From Climacium dendroides (taxonomy: Eukaryota > Streptophyta > Bryopsida > Hypnales > Climaciaceae), in NCBI GenBank assembly GCA_950106755.1, contig OX467092.1:2232001-2296000 (forward strand): DNA of 64,000 bases, read 5' to 3'. The position numbers were made by a program, and so were the translations under genes. The notes under the pieces were generated by a model. The model ran no database searches, was not told where the DNA came from, and worked only from the letters and a program-made list of their open reading frames with translations. Each line of letters starts with the position of its first letter. The first letter of the stretch is position 1. Of this stretch, positions 59,838-64,000 are shown one piece after another.

Positions 59838-60215
59838 ATCCTACGTGGAATATGACTGCAGTCAGTCATATTTTTGGATGACATGGAATATGACTGCAGC
59901 CAGTCATATTTTTGGATGACGTGAAATATAACTGCAGTCAGTCATATTTTTGGATGACATGGAATATGACTGCAGTCAGTCATATTTTTGGATGACGTGA
60001 AATATAACTGCAGTCAGTTATATTTTTAGATGACATGGAATATGACTGCAGTCAGTCATATTTTTGGATGACGTGAAATATGACTGTAGTCAGTCATATT
60101 TTTGAATGACATGGAATATGACTGCAGTTAGTCATATTTTTGGATGACGTGAAATATGACTGCAGTCAGTCATAATTTTTGATGGCATGGAATATGACTG
60201 AGGTGAGTCATATTT
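59838..60215 (+). repeat. 38-bp tandem array, each unit a hairpin
   Basis: About ten units of GATGACATGGAATATGACTG / CAGTCAGTCATATTTTTG repeat every 38 bp (59857, 59895, 59933 and so on). Each unit pairs AATATGACTG with CAGTCATATT around CAGT and contains the palindrome GACTGCAGTC. Units alternate between GACATGGAATATGAC and GACGTGAAATATAAC forms, so growth probably went by 76-bp dimers. Confidence 0.95.
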
Positions 60216-60429
60216 TGCAGTAATGTAGAATACAACTCTCGTCAGTCATATTTTATGGAATATGACTTCTGTAAGTCATATTTTTGGCTTCATGAAGTTA
60301 CAAGTAGCCTCCAATGTCTTTGTTTCAACTTTTGATGCCTGCATATACAATCAAAGAAATGAGAGGTTAGTTTTTAGTGATTGAACAACAAAGCCTAACC
60401 TTCAAAAATTTACAATCAATATAAAATAT

Positions 60430-60960
60430 GTAGCTTAAGTTTAGGATAGGAAGAATAAGATTGATGATGAAGGAAACAAGAAAAAAAAAATATAAGTACT
60501 AAGAGATAACAAGAATCAAAAGTTAAAATGCAATAAGGAATAAGAAGCAACAACTAAGACATAATAAGAAACAAGAAGCAACACAAAACAAGAAACAACA
60601 ACTAAGACACAATATGAGGCAACAATTAAGACATAAGAACAAATAAAAAGCAACAACTAAGATACAAAAAGAAACAAGAAGCACCAACTAAGACATGACA
60701 AGAAACAACAAGAAATGAGAGTATAGATGCAACAAGAAGAAATAAGAAGCAAGAACTACAAAACAAGAGGAAACAAAAAAACAAGAACTAAGAAGAAGAA
60801 AGAGTTCAAATGCAAGAGAAAGAAAGAATTTAGATGCAACAATGAGAAACAAGAAGCATGAACTAGAGAGCAACAAGAAACAAGAGTTAAAATGCAACAA
60901 AAAGCAACAAGTGAGAGCTAAGAAACAATAAAAAGTAAGGAAGAAGAGCCACAAGAAGTG
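60430..60960 (+). repeat. A-rich AAGAAGCAACAACTAAGAC-type repeats
   Basis: Loose repeats of ACAAGAAGCAACAACTAAGA and AGAAACAAGA make up the centre of the CACTA element. The complementary Phe/Leu-rich open frame is an artefact. Confidence 0.8.
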
Positions 60961-61080
60961 ACGGCTAGGGTTTCAAAACCTTAAAAAAATGACGGCTAGG
61001 GTATCAAAACCCTAAAAAAATAGTGACTAGGATTCAAAATCCAAAAAAGTAGGTGACTAGGATTTCAAAATTTTAAACAA
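60958..61080 (+). repeat. Four-unit CTAGGGTTTCAAAACC repeat
   Basis: GACGGCTAGGGTTTCAAAACC recurs four times about every 35-40 bp with decay. It contains the telomere-like TAGGGTTT heptamer only once per unit, so it is not a telomeric tract. Confidence 0.75.
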
Positions 61081-61407
61081 TGACTTCTCTATATTTTTTT
61101 GGAATTGCCCAAATTTTTCTTGAATTGCCCAAAAAAAAAAAAAAATCACTATTATATGAAAATATTAGTGATAATATGACTCAATGTTCCCAAACATGTT
61201 CCCTACGTTCCCTATGAAGTACTTTGGTATTCCTAATGGCCGTATAGTATACGCTTGTGAAGTACAAGGCGTAAAAATAACTGGCAGTCATATTTTGCAG
61301 TCATATTTCTCCCCAAAGTGTTGGCCTTCAAGAATATGACTGCAAGCAGTCGCTAGTCATCCTCAGTCATAATTTTGCAGTCATAAAACATTGCCATTGT
61401 TGTAGTG

Positions 61408-61969
61408 CGGTGTAACACCTAAGAAAGTGCAAGGATGTCCACTTGGTCAATGGGAGGCTTAGTGTTGGGTTAATGCTAGAATGTCATTGTAGTCCTTGAC
61501 CGTCCCTGCGTAACTTGGTTTGGTAAGCATTCCGGATTTGTGAGGTGATGGAACAGTAGGATATTTCCGGTCTCTGAAGTTAAGTTTGCATTAGTAGTAG
61601 AGGTCAAGAGAGAGAGAGATAGTCAGTGTTTCCAGACACGGTAAATATCTGTACGATGGATCTGGCCACTTATCACCTAAATCCAAGGATCTCAGAAGAG
61701 GCAATTGAATGGTTTCCGGACTTTTTCGGAACCCATATGGCACTAGTAGCCGGACTGGACCTCTAGTCCAGATCAAAAAGTAGAAGAGAAAGGAAAAGCT
61801 TAGATCGAGTTTGCCTAGATCCGTGAGCCTCGAGTTTTCGTGGGAACGATTCCGGAGTGGTTTACTCTAAGTTGGTCTTTAGTGGGAATTAGAGGCTAAC
61901 TGGAGGAATACTGATCCGACTAATTACTACAACGCTCTTGGCCGGAGTCGTCTTTGTTGCTGCTCGGGT
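61408..61969. other. Non-coding DNA between the CACTA element and family D
   Basis: CCGG-bearing retroelement-like sequence with no supported frame. The (GA)n run at about 61605-61621 is the only simple repeat. Confidence 0.45.
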
Positions 61970-64000
61970 CTAGATGTGGCGCTTTGCGGGAGACAGATCG
62001 TTATTCCCCTCCGTTCCAGATGTGGAATGCGCACTTTCTTCTTTAGAGTCTTCAATGACTTGGATTTCTGTCCCCTTTTCTGGTAGTATCTCCTCCAATA
62101 TCGTTGGTTTGCTCCTCTTCTGTGGTGTAGTCTCTTGCATGTACGCGAACCCTTCCAGATTCGTCCGAGCTGGATTGGTCATTCCGCCGATCCGTTCGAT
62201 GAGATCTCCCCTAACTCATTGTTTTGGAACTTTGAATGTTCCCCTCAAGAGGTTGGGTGCTGTCTGAACTCTAGGGAGTTTTGGAATTGAAACTTTGGAC
62301 GGTATCGGAACTAACTTCGCGTTGGATTCGTGTTCCGGATCCGAAGTTGGCCTCAAGTTTAACTCCATCATCTGTATCTTGCTGGAAGTGGGCTTGGCCG
62401 GCATGAGTATTCCTCTCAGTCCTTCCGTCCGAGCTGCACGATCCGCTAATGGCCGCTCTGGAGTACCCGAGACAAAAGGGAATTCCGGAAAGGTCGAGAA
62501 ATCTATTACTTGATTCGGATTGATGGCAACCAACAGCTGCCGTAGCTCCCCTAAGACCTACTCTATCCGTGCCGTGAAGTCCACTAAGATGGTCACCACC
62601 TTAGTCCCAGTTATGTGACCCTCCTATATCATCTTAGAATCAAACAGAGCTACTTTCGTGATAATGTCTGCTTTGATGTCGATCGCTTCGGATAGATTCT
62701 TGATAAGAGCGAGGGCCTCCTTCTCTCTCTGCTTTGAAATTGCCATCTTTCCTTCCGTCCAATTCAGTCGGGTCTAGATTTATTCCGTTTCGTCTCCAAC
62801 TCCTAAATCTGGTCTTCCTTCTTCTTCAGGTTTTTTAATATGGATAGTCGCTTGGCTGCTTCCACAATCTGATCCGGCTCCACCTTCAAAACTTCCGCTA
62901 TGTCAATCACCAAATCCGCCAAGCTGTTGTGGAGCACCTTGGCTTCGCGTATCCACTTGAACCTGACATTGAAAAACACCAATTCGGATTCCACTTCCGG
63001 ATCTTTGCTTGACTCTCCTCTCTCCATCACCGGTGGTTTGATTCGTGATCCCAGATCTGTTGACTTCCGCTTCTTTGTCCTCAGATCGGTCAGAGGTTTC
63101 TCGGGGTGCTCTTCTAGTTCCGACTCGATCGGATCTGCCGGTTCTTCTCCTGAGAGCTTATATGACAAAATAGCTTTTCCGGTGTCGTATTGGACTATTT
63201 CCGCAGCACTCAAATGTTCCTGTTGGTAGTATAAGTGGAACAGATAAGTGCTAACTAAACTTGCCTTTGTGTGGGTTACATGTTCTGCTAGTTTAAAAAC
63301 TAACCCGACTATGACTCTACCCTAGTGGACGATCCGGTTCTCCATAGCCCCAAAAATTGTATTAGCTACCGTAACGGTGACCCGTGTAGGTTTTTCTGGG
63401 TACAGGATGGGGATAAGAAACTCTAGAACTCTCCTATGTCTCTCGTCCTTGCATTCATTAATAGCGAATCTGTCCTTAGGGTTTGCAGACCCTGTGAACT
63501 TTCCGACTACAAAACGGTCCGTCCTTGATGCTAACCCGTTTTCGCTCTTCTGGAACTGGTACACATCTGCCCAGATGTCCTCTGTCTACGTGACTGGCCA
63601 CCCTCTCAGAGTGAGCTCGTACTAATTCAGACCCCTGTGGAGTAGTTCCTGAATCATATCCTCACTCTTGAGGTTCCATGGTTGGTGCAACAGCCCGACA
63701 CACCCTAGACTAATCAAATCCTCCTCTAATTGTTTGTACTGTTCTGGATTATCTAGAATAGTTGGAGAAATGATCTGGGTAAGCACGACTACCTTCTGGA
63801 TTGATTCTAATGCTAGATGCTATAAAGTCAAGTAGAAATGAGGGGAGAAAAGAAAACCTACGTCGGTTACTAACTCACCACTCTTTCTCTCAACTACCTA
63901 CATGGAAAGTTTAGCAAACAAAATAGGAAGGTGGAGAAAAACCCTCGACAAACAGCTTAAATACTAAATCGTCTCCCTATGGTCATCGAGATAACGGCTA
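61970..64000 (-). pseudogene. Family D ORF, runs off the window, TAG-interrupted
   Basis: Read from 63999 downward, one frame continues about 400 codons broken only by TAG (63964-63966, 63898-63900, 63820-63822, 63622-63624, 63586-63588, 63322-63324, 62803-62805). The frame then shifts near 62800 (a TAA occurs there), continues with TAG at 62626 and 62560 regions and TGA at 62216-62218, and ends at 61970. It matches ORF A: LGCVGLLHQPW, EDIWADVYQFQ, RRVLEFLIPILYPEKPTR. The shared core follows (ITKVALFDSKM, VTILVDFTARIE). The N-terminal extension (SRVFLHLPILFAKLSM, VVERKSGELVTDVGFLF) lies upstream of anything kept in A. Unknown family. Confidence 0.6.

Larger units (their letters stand above)
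59559..61407. mobile_element. Complete non-autonomous CACTA element, 1,849 bp
   Basis: The ends are CACTACAACAAAAGCAGTG and, from the right, CACTACAACAATGGCAATG, followed on both sides by TTTTATGACTGCAAAAT. CGG is duplicated at 59556-59558 and 61408-61410. Both subterminal regions are rich in ATGACTG/CAGTCAT, the layout expected of TnpA-type binding sites in En/Spm relatives. The interior holds a 38-bp hairpin array and an A-rich low-complexity block but no transposase. Confidence 0.95.

Noticed and set aside
59838..60215. CRISPR-like array
   Set aside because: Head-to-tail 38-bp satellite without unique spacers, inside a CACTA element in plant DNA.
60688..60954. Phe/Leu/Ser-rich minus-strand open frame resembling membrane segments
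   Set aside because: Complement of the A-rich repeat block inside a CACTA element.
60958..61080. Interstitial telomere sequence
   Set aside because: TAGGGTTT occurs once per 35-40-bp unit and is not in tandem.
44594..64000. Organellar origin, to explain stop codons by RNA editing
   Set aside because: The DNA carries Ty3 integrase, CACTA elements and CCGG-rich repeats typical of nuclear DNA, and no organellar genes.
1..64000. tRNA or rRNA genes
   Set aside because: I saw no credible cloverleaf or rRNA segment by eye; a covariance-model search would be decisive.

Overview
The window looks like nuclear DNA of a land plant. It has a spliced class-A GATA zinc-finger gene, the broken exons of a plant-type soluble inorganic pyrophosphatase, long AT-rich intergenic stretches, and a dense population of small DNA transposons plus Ty3-type retroelement remains. 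I cannot place the species; a non-seed plant or a gymnosperm is plausible but not shown. Only the GATA gene looks like an intact host gene.

Layout. 1-7 kb is AT-rich with one CACTA-type MITE and one TTAA-flanked element. 7-13 kb is a GC-rich island: a long leader with an internal 154-bp duplication, the two-exon GATA gene (8624-10709), a C/G-rich 3' flank and a 48-bp minisatellite. 14-24 kb is AT-rich and holds fold-back and TIR elements. 24.3-35.8 kb is a large imperfect inverted duplication at the pyrophosphatase locus. The left arm has gained four insertions that the right arm lacks, so the right arm supplies empty sites. Pyrophosphatase exons run on the + strand from 29.0 to 38.0 kb. One exon is split by a TTAA-flanked element whose removal rejoins the reading frame exactly, and the exon carrying several catalytic residues is missing or decayed.

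38-44 kb carries more MITEs. 44.6-64 kb is a different compartment, rich in CCGG. It has a 5'-truncated Ty3-type integrase with a probable 3' LTR, four related coiled-coil ORFs of an unrecognised retroelement-associated family (A at 48.0, B at 54.2, C at 58.3, D at 62-64 kb on the minus strand), a 1.44-kb direct duplication, an incomplete CACTA element next to an FCP1/NLI-phosphatase-like pseudogene, and a complete 1.85-kb CACTA element with a 38-bp hairpin-repeat array.

The most unusual signal is in the last 20 kb. The reading frames of the integrase, families A, B and D and the FCP1-like gene are interrupted almost only by TAG, not TAA or TGA. Where A and D align without gaps, a TAG in one stands opposite Trp (TGG) or Gln (CAG) in the other, in both directions. 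This could be biased cytosine deamination or some form of amber tolerance; the sequence alone cannot decide.
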